This document shows, one piece after another, positions 1 to 5,643 of a stretch of DNA of 16,509 bases (positions are counted from its first letter, which is position 1; every line of letters starts with the position of its first letter). The position numbers and the translations under genes are program-made. This DNA is from Acidobacteriota bacterium (GTDB lineage: Bacteria > Acidobacteriota > Terriglobia > Acidiferrales > 2-02-FULL-67-57), in assembly GCA_016189965.1 (NCBI GenBank), contig JACPRL010000074.1:1-16509 (forward strand). Direction: 5' to 3'. The notes under the pieces were generated by a model. That model did not search any database. It saw nothing but the letters and a program-made list of their open reading frames with translations, and was not told the origin of the DNA.

Positions 1-93
1 AGGGGAGAAATGCGTGGAGAACGCGTTGCCACGCATGAAACGGCCATTCCTGGGATGGTCCCCGACCGCCGGGAAGGGTGCGGCGGCTTCTAG
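1..93 (+). CDS. Possible 3' end of an upstream gene, cut by the window edge
   Basis: Frame 1 is open from the first base to a TAG at 91-93 and would encode the last 30 residues of a protein, ending in REGCGGF. The frame ends 42 nt before the next start codon, which would fit an operon. I do not recognise the peptide, and its third-position GC is only moderate, so this may be chance. An inverted repeat (ATGCGTGG at 10-17, CCACGCAT at 29-36) lies inside it and could instead mark regulatory DNA. Confidence 0.22.
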   Translation, partial: RGEMRGERVATHETAIPGMVPDRREGCGGF

Positions 94-135
94 CCAGACG
101 TGGGCGGGTGTATTAGCATGGTGTAGAGGGCGAAG

Positions 136-1251
136 ATGCGGAAGGGGTTGTGGCTGCTGGTGCTGCTGGCCGGGGTGGCGCCGCTCGCGGCGGCAGCGGC
201 GGAGCCGTTGCTGCCGGCCGAGCTCGGCGGGGCGAGGCGGGTGAGTTGGAGCGAGGCGGAGGCGATGGACCTGGAGCGGCTGGTGGGGGCGCAAGCGGCT
301 CTGCTGCGCGAATACGGCAGCCAGCGCGCCGAGCAGGCAACCTACCAGAGCGGCCGTGAGGAGTGGCAGGTGACGCTCCACACGATGCCGGATCGCAGCG
401 CCGCTTACGGGGCGTTTACGCTGCTGCGCGCCGGGGGTTCCCTCGGCTTGGCTCCCTTCGGCTACGCTCAGGGCAGGCGGGACAGGGAGGCGGCGTCAGT
501 AGGGGAGGCAGGCGCGCGGACAGCCGGCGGCTGGGTTTTCTATCAGGGGAACTACCTTGCGAGCGTCGCGGGGCGAGCCCCGGCCGGCAGCCTGCGGGCG
601 CTGGCGAAGCTGCTCGAAAGCCGCAGCGGACAACAGGCCTCGCTTCCTACACTTCCCAGCTACCTGCCGGTCGAGGGGATGGTCGCGGGCTCTGACCGCT
701 ACCTGCTGGGGCCGCTGGCGTTGGGCCAGGTGGCGCCGCTGGCGCCGGGTGATTGGGCGGGCTTTGCCTACGGGGCGGAAGTTGAAGCCGCGCGCTATCG
801 GGTGGGTGGCCGCGAGGCGCTCCTGCTGCTCGTCAGCTACCCCACGCCGCAGATTGCCCATCAGCGCCTGCGCGACTGGCGCCTGCTGTTCAACCTGAAC
901 GGGACTGGCGCGGCTGGGCGCCCGCTCGCTTTTGCCCGGCGCAAGGGCACCCTGGTGGTCTTCGTAGCCGGGCTGCCGTCCGCCGAAGCCGCCGAGCAGT
1001 TGATCGGCCAGGTAAGCTATCGGCCGGAGATTTCCTGGAGCGAACCGGCCGAACCCGAAGCCGATGAGAATTTCCTCTCCTCGATCGCCAACATTTTCGT
1101 CGGCACCGGGCTCTTTCTACTCGTCACTTTGGGTGCGGGGCTGGCCTTCGCGGCCATTCGGCTGGCCATCCAGTGGTGGCTCCCCGGTAAAGTCTTCCAC
1201 CGCGCTCCCGACGGCGGGATCGTTGTGCTGAACCTGCAGCAACGCAAGTAA
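136..1251 (+). CDS. DUF6599-like secreted/membrane-anchored protein
   Basis: A 371-residue protein of unknown function. It begins with a hydrophobic signal sequence (MRKGLWLLVLLAG, followed by an Ala-rich region around residues 15-22). A soluble body of about 290 residues follows, then one strong transmembrane helix at about 321-344 and a short charged tail ending LNLQQRK. This predicts an exported domain anchored near its C-terminus. Layout and sequence style resemble the DUF6599 family common in Acidobacteriota; this is recognition by eye, not a search. The ATG at 136 has a purine-rich ribosome site (AGAGGG, five bases before it). Residues 107-114 or so come from a dispersed repeat inserted in frame (454-477). 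The gene is followed by an sRNA-like transcription unit, so it is probably the last in its operon. Confidence 0.62.
   Translation: MRKGLWLLVLLAGVAPLAAAAAEPLLPAELGGARRVSWSEAEAMDLERLVGAQAALLREYGSQRAEQATYQSGREEWQVTLHTMPDRSAAYGAFTLLRAGGSLGLAPFGYAQGRRDREAASVGEAGARTAGGWVFYQGNYLASVAGRAPAGSLRALAKLLESRSGQQASLPTLPSYLPVEGMVAGSDRYLLGPLALGQVAPLAPGDWAGFAYGAEVEAARYRVGGREALLLLVSYPTPQIAHQRLRDWRLLFNLNGTGAAGRPLAFARRKGTLVVFVAGLPSAEAAEQLIGQVSYRPEISWSEPAEPEADENFLSSIANIFVGTGLFLLVTLGAGLAFAAIRLAIQWWLPGKVFHRAPDGGIVVLNLQQRK
454..477 (+). repeat. Dispersed repeat copy embedded in a coding sequence
   Basis: These 24 bases, read on the minus strand (CCTGCCCTGAGCGTAGCCGA...), match 19 of 24 positions of 14129-14152 in the third intergenic repeat. 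They also resemble 1631-1653. Here the sequence is inside the DUF6599-like gene and adds residues reading FGYAQGR without breaking the frame. Confidence 0.5.
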
Positions 1252-1355
1252 GTAGCAGAAACAAAGGAAGTTAACCCAAGCCGCTCTACCCTCCCCCTCC
1301 CTCTATCCCATTGAAAACAAACAGAAAACTCCCGTCATCGTCCAGCAGTTTCCGC

Positions 1356-1384
1356 TTGACACCGCACCGCTCCCTCTCTAGACT
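1356..1384 (+). promoter_or_regulatory. Strong sigma70-type promoter for a candidate small RNA
   Basis: A perfect -35 box TTGACA (1356-1361), a 17-nt spacer, and a -10 box TAGACT (1379-1384, four of six consensus bases including the key first T, A and last T). Transcription would start near 1391. The next plausible coding start downstream is far away, while a hairpin terminator ends at 1470. Confidence 0.65.
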
Positions 1385-1390
1385 CTCCCC

Positions 1391-1470
1391 GCTGAGAGGT
1401 TGGCCCAACCGCGCACTGGGCCATACCTACTTTCCCCTAAAAGCCCCGGTCGGCAACGGCCGGGGCTTTT
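1391..1470 (+). ncRNA. Candidate ~80-nt small RNA with C-rich linker
   Basis: The predicted transcript runs from the TTGACA/TAGACT promoter to the intrinsic terminator. Hairpin 1 is AGGT-TGGCCCA (1397-1407) paired with TGGGCCA-T-ACCT (1417-1428, one bulged T). It is followed by an unpaired ACTTTCCCCT (1429-1438) and then the terminator hairpin (1439-1470). There is no convincing short ORF. The C/U-rich single strand is complementary to purine-rich ribosome-binding sites, a pattern known from several trans-acting bacterial sRNAs. It could alternatively be a leader that attenuates transcription into the tRNA. I cannot match it to a named Rfam family; acidobacterial motifs such as Acido-1 should be compared. 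Confidence 0.5.
1439..1470 (+). terminator. Intrinsic terminator (bidirectional symmetry)
   Basis: AAAAGCCCCGG (1439-1449) pairs perfectly with CCGGGGCTTTT (1460-1470) around a 10-nt loop. This gives a GC-rich stem with a T-run on the plus strand and, by symmetry, one on the minus strand. It ends the candidate sRNA and separates it from the tRNA gene. Confidence 0.8.
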
Positions 1471-1536
1471 GCGTTGCGCACCAACACCCCAGCCGCCGAT
1501 TACCTTTCTTCCCCACTCGTGTTACCTTATTGGCAG

Positions 1537-1611
1537 GCCGGCGTAGCTCAGTGGTAGAGCAGCCGATTCGTAATCGGCAGGCCATCGGTTCAAATCCGAT
1601 CGCCGGCTCCA
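1537..1611 (+). tRNA. tRNA-Thr (anticodon CGU), CCA encoded
   Basis: The full cloverleaf can be drawn. Acceptor stem GCCGGCG/CGCCGGC is seven perfect pairs; D arm is GCTC...GAGC; anticodon stem GCCGA/TCGGC holds the loop TTCGTAA, so the anticodon is CGT, reading ACG (Thr). T arm is ATCGG-TTCAAAT-CCGAT. The discriminator is T1608 and CCA (1609-1611) is encoded. A weak promoter (TTACCT at 1500-1505, 17 nt, TACCTT at 1523-1528) would start RNA just ahead of it. Confidence 0.96.
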
Positions 1612-1621
1612 CCTCCGTGGT

Positions 1622-1690
1622 CTCATCCCGCTTGTCCCGAGCTTGTCGAGGGAAACCCTGGCGTGCCTTTGCGGTGAGGGATCTGCTTTT
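1622..1690 (+). repeat. Dispersed intergenic repeat, short copy 1
   Basis: It begins CTCATCCCGCTTGTCCCGAG and ends GGATCTGCTTTT. Its left end matches copy 3 (14122-14152) and its right end matches copies 2 and 3, but it lacks their large central hairpin. It lies between the tRNA and the 3' end of the receiver gene. Confidence 0.6.
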
Positions 1691-1727
1691 GGTTGACGGA
1701 GCGGACAGCTCTGCCAGCGCCGCTCGC

Positions 1728-2117
1728 TCACGCCGCCCGACGCCGCAGCCGTGCGATGCTCTCCTCGAGCCGCCCGTGGATCTCTTCCAGCGGCGTCCCC
1801 GGCCGAACCACCCCGAACGTGCCCTGCGCTAGGTCCTCGGGCACGTACTCCTCCCCTTCCGGCGTCACAAACAGAAACACCGGCAACCGAATGCTCCGCC
1901 AGCAGATCTCCCGCAGCAGCCGGCACTCCGTCGTATAGTCCGGCACCGCCTCGCACACCGCTGCATCCACCGCGGCATTCTCCAGCAACTGCACCGCCTC
2001 GTAAGGGTCGGCTGCGTAGCGCAGCTCGTAGCCGTAGCGCCGCTTCAAGTCTTCCGCCATCTGCCGCAACGCCGCGCCCGGCTCGATCAACAGCAGCGTA
2101 ACACTCTTCGCCTGCAT
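1728..2117 (-). CDS. Stand-alone degenerate receiver (CheY-like) domain protein
   Basis: A 129-residue protein that is essentially one receiver domain with no output domain. Alternating strand/helix segments fit the CheY fold: VTLLLIEPG as strand 1, VDAAVCEAVPD as strand 3, LPVFLFVTPEG as strand 4 with T85, GVVRPGTPLEEI as strand 5. The acidic pocket has only E12, the phosphoacceptor Asp is replaced by C55/E56, and the usual Lys is R105. It therefore probably cannot be phosphorylated normally and would act as a pseudo-receiver. The ATG at 2117 has an excellent ribosome site (GGAGGTG, about seven bases upstream). No kinase is adjacent; the nearest is more than 12 kb away. Partner and role are unknown. 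Confidence 0.7.
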   Translation of the reverse strand: MQAKSVTLLLIEPGAALRQMAEDLKRRYGYELRYAADPYEAVQLLENAAVDAAVCEAVPDYTTECRLLREICWRSIRLPVFLFVTPEGEEYVPEDLAQGTFGVVRPGTPLEEIHGRLEESIARLRRRAA

Positions 2118-2351
2118 GCCTCACCTCCTCAGCACCGAGCGCTCACACACTCCACCATCTCCGCCCGCCTCAGGGGCAGCACGCCGCCTGCCAACTCGCT
2201 CTGCCTCGCCCCACCGCTTCCTCTGCCCCTGCAACAACTTCCGCGCAGGTGCCTTCCCTGCCCGCTCTCGCAAGCGCCACCGCGCCCAGCCCGCCGCGCC
2301 TTTCAACCCACGTCTCCCTCCGCTCCCGACCCTCTGTGGAAGGCCCCTCTC

Positions 2352-2379
2352 ATGCGTCGCGACGCGTCTTCTGACGCAT
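2352..2379. repeat. Nested palindrome cluster
   Basis: ATGCGTC (2352-2358) is inverted as GACGCAT (2373-2379). Inside lies the perfect 12-bp palindrome GCGTCGCGACGC (2354-2365) and the alternative hairpin GCGTC-TTCT-GACGC (2364-2377). It lies about 235 bp upstream of the receiver gene and could be an operator or structured leader of that gene. Confidence 0.4.
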
Positions 2380-2446
2380 TTCTCCCCCACCCCCGCCCCT
2401 ACACCCTTCCCCGATCCGGCGCACCCGCCAGAAGCCAAGCAAGAGG

Positions 2447-2464
2447 GGAAGGCTGAAGCCTTCC
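2447..2464. repeat. Small hairpin with TGAA loop
   Basis: GGAAGGC (2447-2453), loop TGAA, GCCTTCC (2458-2464). No T-run follows on either strand. It may be part of a repeat or a 3'-end stabilising hairpin for the LON-domain gene on the minus strand. Confidence 0.4.
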
Positions 2465-2491
2465 GGTACGCCGGGTGAGGCGCGATGTAGC

Positions 2492-2509
2492 GGAACCCTT
2501 TAGGGTTCC
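2492..2509. repeat. Perfect 8-bp inverted repeat downstream of LON-domain gene
   Basis: GGAACCCT (2492-2499), TT, AGGGTTCC (2502-2509). In the minus direction it lies 104 bp past the LON gene stop and no T-run follows, so it is not a classical terminator. The same arm sequence (GAACCCTT/AAGGGTTC) recurs in the leader of the Hfq-like gene. Confidence 0.4.
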
Positions 2510-2612
2510 ACGGTTCTAGAAGGCGCGGCGGCGGAGCGCACGCCGGCGGGCCGGCTCCTGCCGCAGCCGGGCCTTGTACTTCTGGAGCTGCCGCCCCAGT
2601 TGCCCCAATCTC

Positions 2613-3227
2613 CTAGCGGCCGTGGCCGTTGCCGCCGGCCTTGCGCCGCGCGCGCTCCTGGCGCTCCAGCTCCTGCGTCCACTCCTGCAACCGCCCGGCC
2701 AGCCGCTGCTGCCGCGCGTGCTCGGAGTCGAGTTCCAGCAGCTCCTGCTTGAAGTTGAGGTCGAGCGGCAGCTCGGCGGCCAGGCGGAAGGAGAGCCAAG
2801 CCTCGCCGCTTCCCTCGAGCGGCGCCGGTTCCCGTTTCCCCAGCAGCCGCCAGACCCGGCCAAAGGACTCCAGCAGCGCGGTGCTCTCCGGCGCCTCTTC
2901 CGGCTCTTCTTCTTTCAGGTATTCCACCTGCCCCTCCCAGTAGGGCTTCTCGTCGAACACCTCCTCCAGCGCGAACCGCCGCCGCCCTACGGTCAGAATG
3001 TCCTTGCGACCGTCCTCGTACTCCTTCACCACCTGCACAATCTCCGCCGTGCAGCCCACCGACGCCACCCCTTCGCCCCGCCAGAGAATCACCCCGAACT
3101 CCCGCTTCTCTTGCAGACAGCGGCCGATCATGAGCTTGTAGCGCGGCTCGAAGATGTGCAGCGGCACCACCATCTCCGGAAACAGCACCACCTCGAGGGG
3201 GAACAGCGGCAGGGGTTGGTTGCTCAT
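2613..3227 (-). CDS. LON substrate-binding domain protein (LonN-like, no protease)
   Basis: A 204-residue protein with the N-terminal Lon signature: PLFPLEVVLFPEMVVPLHIFEPRY in residues 7-30, then MIGRC and a FGVIL strand. It has no AAA+ or Ser-Lys protease domain, so it is the stand-alone LON-domain type (Pfam PF02190-like). Such proteins are thought to bind unfolded or specific protein substrates; their exact role is not settled. The C-terminal third (about 150-204) is helical and charged, ending in RARRKAGGNGHGR. The ATG at 3227 follows AGGGA at a suitable distance. The gene is divergent from the TPR-like gene at 3426 and shares a 198-bp regulatory gap with it. Confidence 0.85.
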   Translation of the reverse strand: MSNQPLPLFPLEVVLFPEMVVPLHIFEPRYKLMIGRCLQEKREFGVILWRGEGVASVGCTAEIVQVVKEYEDGRKDILTVGRRRFALEEVFDEKPYWEGQVEYLKEEEPEEAPESTALLESFGRVWRLLGKREPAPLEGSGEAWLSFRLAAELPLDLNFKQELLELDSEHARQQRLAGRLQEWTQELERQERARRKAGGNGHGR

Positions 3228-3313
3228 TGCAATCCCTGGTCCAACTTTACATCAGCTTGCCCGGGTAGGCCACGTCTCGCTACTTACTGCAAGATGCGAA
3301 CTTCCTTAGCTTG

Positions 3314-3344
3314 GGACTTTACCCAAAGTTTTTGGGTAAAGTCC
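3314..3344. promoter_or_regulatory. Perfect 14-bp inverted repeat in divergent promoter region
   Basis: GGACTTTACCCAAA (3314-3327), GTT, TTTGGGTAAAGTCC (3331-3344). There is no T-run after it on either strand, so a terminator is unlikely. It lies 13 bp upstream of the -35 box of the predicted TPR-gene promoter and 87 bp upstream of the LON-gene start, a suitable place for a dimeric regulator. Confidence 0.55.
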
Positions 3345-3357
3345 TGCCTTAGCTCCC

Positions 3358-3385
3358 TTGCACGAAACCGCAGTTCCATGATAAT
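3358..3385 (+). promoter_or_regulatory. Candidate promoter of the TPR-like gene
   Basis: TTGCAC (3358-3363), a 16-nt spacer and GATAAT (3380-3385, five of six consensus bases). Transcription would begin about 34 nt before the chosen ATG at 3426. Confidence 0.45.
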
Positions 3386-3425
3386 GACTTGGAGTTCGCC
3401 TTCGCCGCCGGCTCGTTGCAAACCG

Positions 3426-4934
3426 ATGAAGAAGCTGGTGCTGTTCGCAGTCTTTATCCTCCTGAATGCCCCCGCTTCGGTCGCACAGTTGCGCAATGTG
3501 CGCTGGATTCTAGAACGAGCAAGAGACGCTGCAGGTACGGCGCCAAGCGAAGAGGACACTGAGGCCCGCACAGTTCTGGTTAGACTCGTTTGCTCCCTCG
3601 CCCAGGTCCAACTGAAGGCCGGGGACTGGGAGGCAGCCATCGCAACAGCGCGGTCTTCTCCAGATCCCTTCTGCCAAGCAAAAGTTCTCTCTCAGCTCGC
3701 GCTTGCCCGCAAGAAAAACGATGATCCATCCGGGGCGGTGGCTGCGCTGCAAGAGGCCTTGCAAGTCGCCCAGCATCAAAGACCGATATCCTCCCGGGGT
3801 CTGTTCCTGGGGGAGAACAACGACCCGCAATTTTGGCCCCGCGCCGTCCGCGAAGAGGCCTTTCAACAAAGGGTAGAGGAGTTCAACCGCGATTCGGCGC
3901 TACAGGACATCGCCGGGGTGCAGATGGAGTTGGGCGATACGAATGCGGCGCTGCAGACCACAATGATGATTCGAGATCGGGGATCCCAGATCCATTTTCT
4001 ATGCTCCCTTGCCATCCATCAGGCCAAAACTACAGGTCGAGCCAGCGCGGAATCCACAATCCGCAAGGCACTGGAGATTCACGAAGAAGAAGCAGAGCAA
4101 GACGAGCGCTTCTCCAATCTGCTTACCATTGCCACCGCCCAGGCTCGCATCGGCGATACAGAAGCTGCCCGAGAGAACTTCGACAAGGCAAGAAACATGG
4201 CGATGGCGGACAACCCCGATTGGCTAGGGGGTTGGCGACTGGCAGAGGTAGCGTCATATCAAGCACAAGCGAAAGACCGCGAGGGGGCATTGGAGACCCT
4301 CCGCGATGCACTGCGGATTGCTGATGAGACCCCCGCCCCGAACGACAGGGCATTCCTTCTGTGGAACATTGTGGAAAGAATGGCTGAACTCGGGGATCAG
4401 GCCGGGGCCCTCGCCATCGTGGAAAAAATTCCCTCCTCCCGAGGCTGGAGCGACCCCCAAGCTCTGAGAGCCATCGTAGAGAGTCAGTTGAAGGCAGGGG
4501 ACGTGAGTGGGGCTCTGCAAACAGCCGCGCGAATAGAGGACACGGGTTTCCTCTCCAATGCACTGCACTGGATTGCAAGATCCCAAGTCGCCGCTGGAGA
4601 CCGGGCCGCCGCCCTAGCCACGCTTCAAGCCTCGCTGGATGCGGCATTACGGTCCGCCGAGGTAGGCGTCAGGGATTACGCAATTGCCTATACTGCAATG
4701 GCGTTTGCGGAACTGGGCGAGTACGCCATCGCTCTGAAGGTGCTGTCCTCCGTCGAGGACCTCACAGAGAGGGTCGATTTTGCCCGGGAAATCGCTTACG
4801 TCCAGGCGAAAGCAGGCCATGCAGACGAAACTCTTGTGTGGGCCTTGGCAGAACCTTCCTCACTGGCCAGGGCGTACGCTCTCTTGGGACTGGCTGAAGG
4901 GTTGTTGGAGGTGGCAGGAACGCCGAGGGACTAG
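3426..4934 (+). CDS. Secreted TPR-like helical repeat protein
   Basis: A 502-residue exported protein made of helix-turn-helix repeats. The start is set by a classical signal peptide (MKKLVLFAVFILLNAPASVA, likely cut before Q21). The frame stays open far upstream, but that part is antisense to the LON gene and is not protein-like. At least nine repeats share an 'AxxQxxxGDxxAAL' core: about residues 60-73 (KAGDWEAAI), 163-176, 237-249, 277-290, 317-330, 352-365, 387-400, 425-437 and 457-470. This is a TPR-type scaffold and predicts protein binding in the envelope or outside the cell. No catalytic motif is seen. There is no strong ribosome site. The gene is visibly less GC-rich than its neighbours, suggesting transfer or different selection. 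Specific function unknown. Confidence 0.75.
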   Translation: MKKLVLFAVFILLNAPASVAQLRNVRWILERARDAAGTAPSEEDTEARTVLVRLVCSLAQVQLKAGDWEAAIATARSSPDPFCQAKVLSQLALARKKNDDPSGAVAALQEALQVAQHQRPISSRGLFLGENNDPQFWPRAVREEAFQQRVEEFNRDSALQDIAGVQMELGDTNAALQTTMMIRDRGSQIHFLCSLAIHQAKTTGRASAESTIRKALEIHEEEAEQDERFSNLLTIATAQARIGDTEAARENFDKARNMAMADNPDWLGGWRLAEVASYQAQAKDREGALETLRDALRIADETPAPNDRAFLLWNIVERMAELGDQAGALAIVEKIPSSRGWSDPQALRAIVESQLKAGDVSGALQTAARIEDTGFLSNALHWIARSQVAAGDRAAALATLQASLDAALRSAEVGVRDYAIAYTAMAFAELGEYAIALKVLSSVEDLTERVDFAREIAYVQAKAGHADETLVWALAEPSSLARAYALLGLAEGLLEVAGTPRD

Positions 4935-5011
4935 CTCGTATCCCTGAATGGACAGTAGGCCGACGATACCCAGCGCCCAAGGCACACGCCGAGGCGGGCT
5001 CAAACCTGACG

Positions 5012-5209
5012 TTAGCGCGGGAAGGGGTACATCAGCCAGCCCAGCCCGACCCCCACCAGCAGAAACAGCAGGAACGTCCAAAGAAAGTATTTCGCCCGCT
5101 CCCCCCGGCCGCGCTTGCTCAGGAAGGCGAAAACCAACGAGGTAAAAAAAGCGAACAGAAACATCGCCTGGAAGTGCGTCAGTGCCACCAGCGAAGGTTT
5201 CACGCGCAT
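5012..5209 (-). CDS. Small two-helix membrane protein
   Basis: A 65-residue protein with two hydrophobic helices, about residues 13-31 (FLFAFFTSLVFAFL) and 42-61 (FLWTFLLFLLVGVGLGWL). A basic, polar loop (SKRGRGERAK) joins them. Its ATG follows the TAG stop of the DUF6677-like gene with no base between, and AAGGAG lies only three bases before the ATG, so translation is probably coupled. I do not recognise a family. Constant linkage to the upstream membrane protein would suggest a shared complex. Confidence 0.6.
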   Translation of the reverse strand: MRVKPSLVALTHFQAMFLFAFFTSLVFAFLSKRGRGERAKYFLWTFLLFLLVGVGLGWLMYPFPR

Positions 5210-5641
5210 CTACTCCTTTTTCCCCGCCGCGATGTCGTAGGCGTCGAGCGCCGTCAACAGGTTCAGCAGCCCGGCGCAGAGAAAGAACACTGTCCCGTAA
5301 TCGCCCACCGCCCGGCTCATATACGACTCGCCCCAGCCCGCCAGCCACGCCGCCCCATAAAACATTCCCGCTCCCAATTCGCCCAAAAAACCCAGCAGGT
5401 GCAGCACCGCCACAAACAACCCTTGCCCCCGCTCCAGCGCTGGCGGATAAACCTTCGCCCCCATCGCCAGCCCCAGCGTGGCCATCGTCCCGATGGAGAG
5501 CAGGAACACAATGCCTCGGTCGAACTTTCGCTGCAGCAAGTGCCCCAGCCCCGGCACCACCCAGCCCAGCGCGGCCAGCACGTAAGGGCGGGCGCCGACC
5601 GGCGCTGCCGCCTTCGCTTCCGCCTTGCTCGCTTCGGCCAT
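5210..5641 (-). CDS. DUF6677-like four-helix membrane protein
   Basis: A 143-residue membrane protein. The frame is open upstream to 5839, but that part overlaps the M24 peptidase gene; the ATG at 5641, giving MAEASKAEAK, starts two bases after the M24 stop. After an Ala/Lys-rich cytoplasmic N-terminus come about four hydrophobic helices: around 17-35 (YVLAALGWVVPGLGHLLQ), 40-60, 72-98 and 115-135. The 'PGLGHLLQRKFDRG' segment resembles TM2-type and DUF6677 proteins. The family name is from memory and moderate in confidence; function is unknown. It is the third of four tightly packed genes (symporter, M24, this, tiny membrane protein). Confidence 0.65.
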   Translation of the reverse strand: MAEASKAEAKAAAPVGARPYVLAALGWVVPGLGHLLQRKFDRGIVFLLSIGTMATLGLAMGAKVYPPALERGQGLFVAVLHLLGFLGELGAGMFYGAAWLAGWGESYMSRAVGDYGTVFFLCAGLLNLLTALDAYDIAAGKKE

Positions 5642-5643
5642 CG

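Larger units (their letters stand above)
2118..2612. other. Gene-poor 495-bp intergenic stretch
   Basis: No ORF here looks like a protein: the frames that stay open give Pro/Arg/Ser-rich translations without a recognisable domain or ribosome site. The plus strand is pyrimidine-rich over 2118-2420. It holds a palindrome cluster (2352-2379) and two small hairpins (2447-2464 and 2492-2509). It should contain the promoter of the receiver gene on the minus strand, but I could not pick convincing boxes. Confidence 0.6.

Noticed and set aside
1427..1612. Minus-strand ORF of 61 codons over the tRNA
   Set aside because: It is antisense to tRNA-Thr and the terminator; 'RIGCSTTELRRP' is the well-known false translation of tRNA complements.
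1522..2124. Minus-strand 200-codon ORF overlapping the receiver gene
   Set aside because: It is another frame of the receiver gene running into the tRNA complement. The 129-residue frame has the fold and the ribosome site.
2574..3425. Long N-terminal extension of the TPR-like ORF
   Set aside because: It is antisense to the LON-domain gene, with Leu/Pro/Arg-rich shadow sequence. A clear signal peptide begins at 3426.
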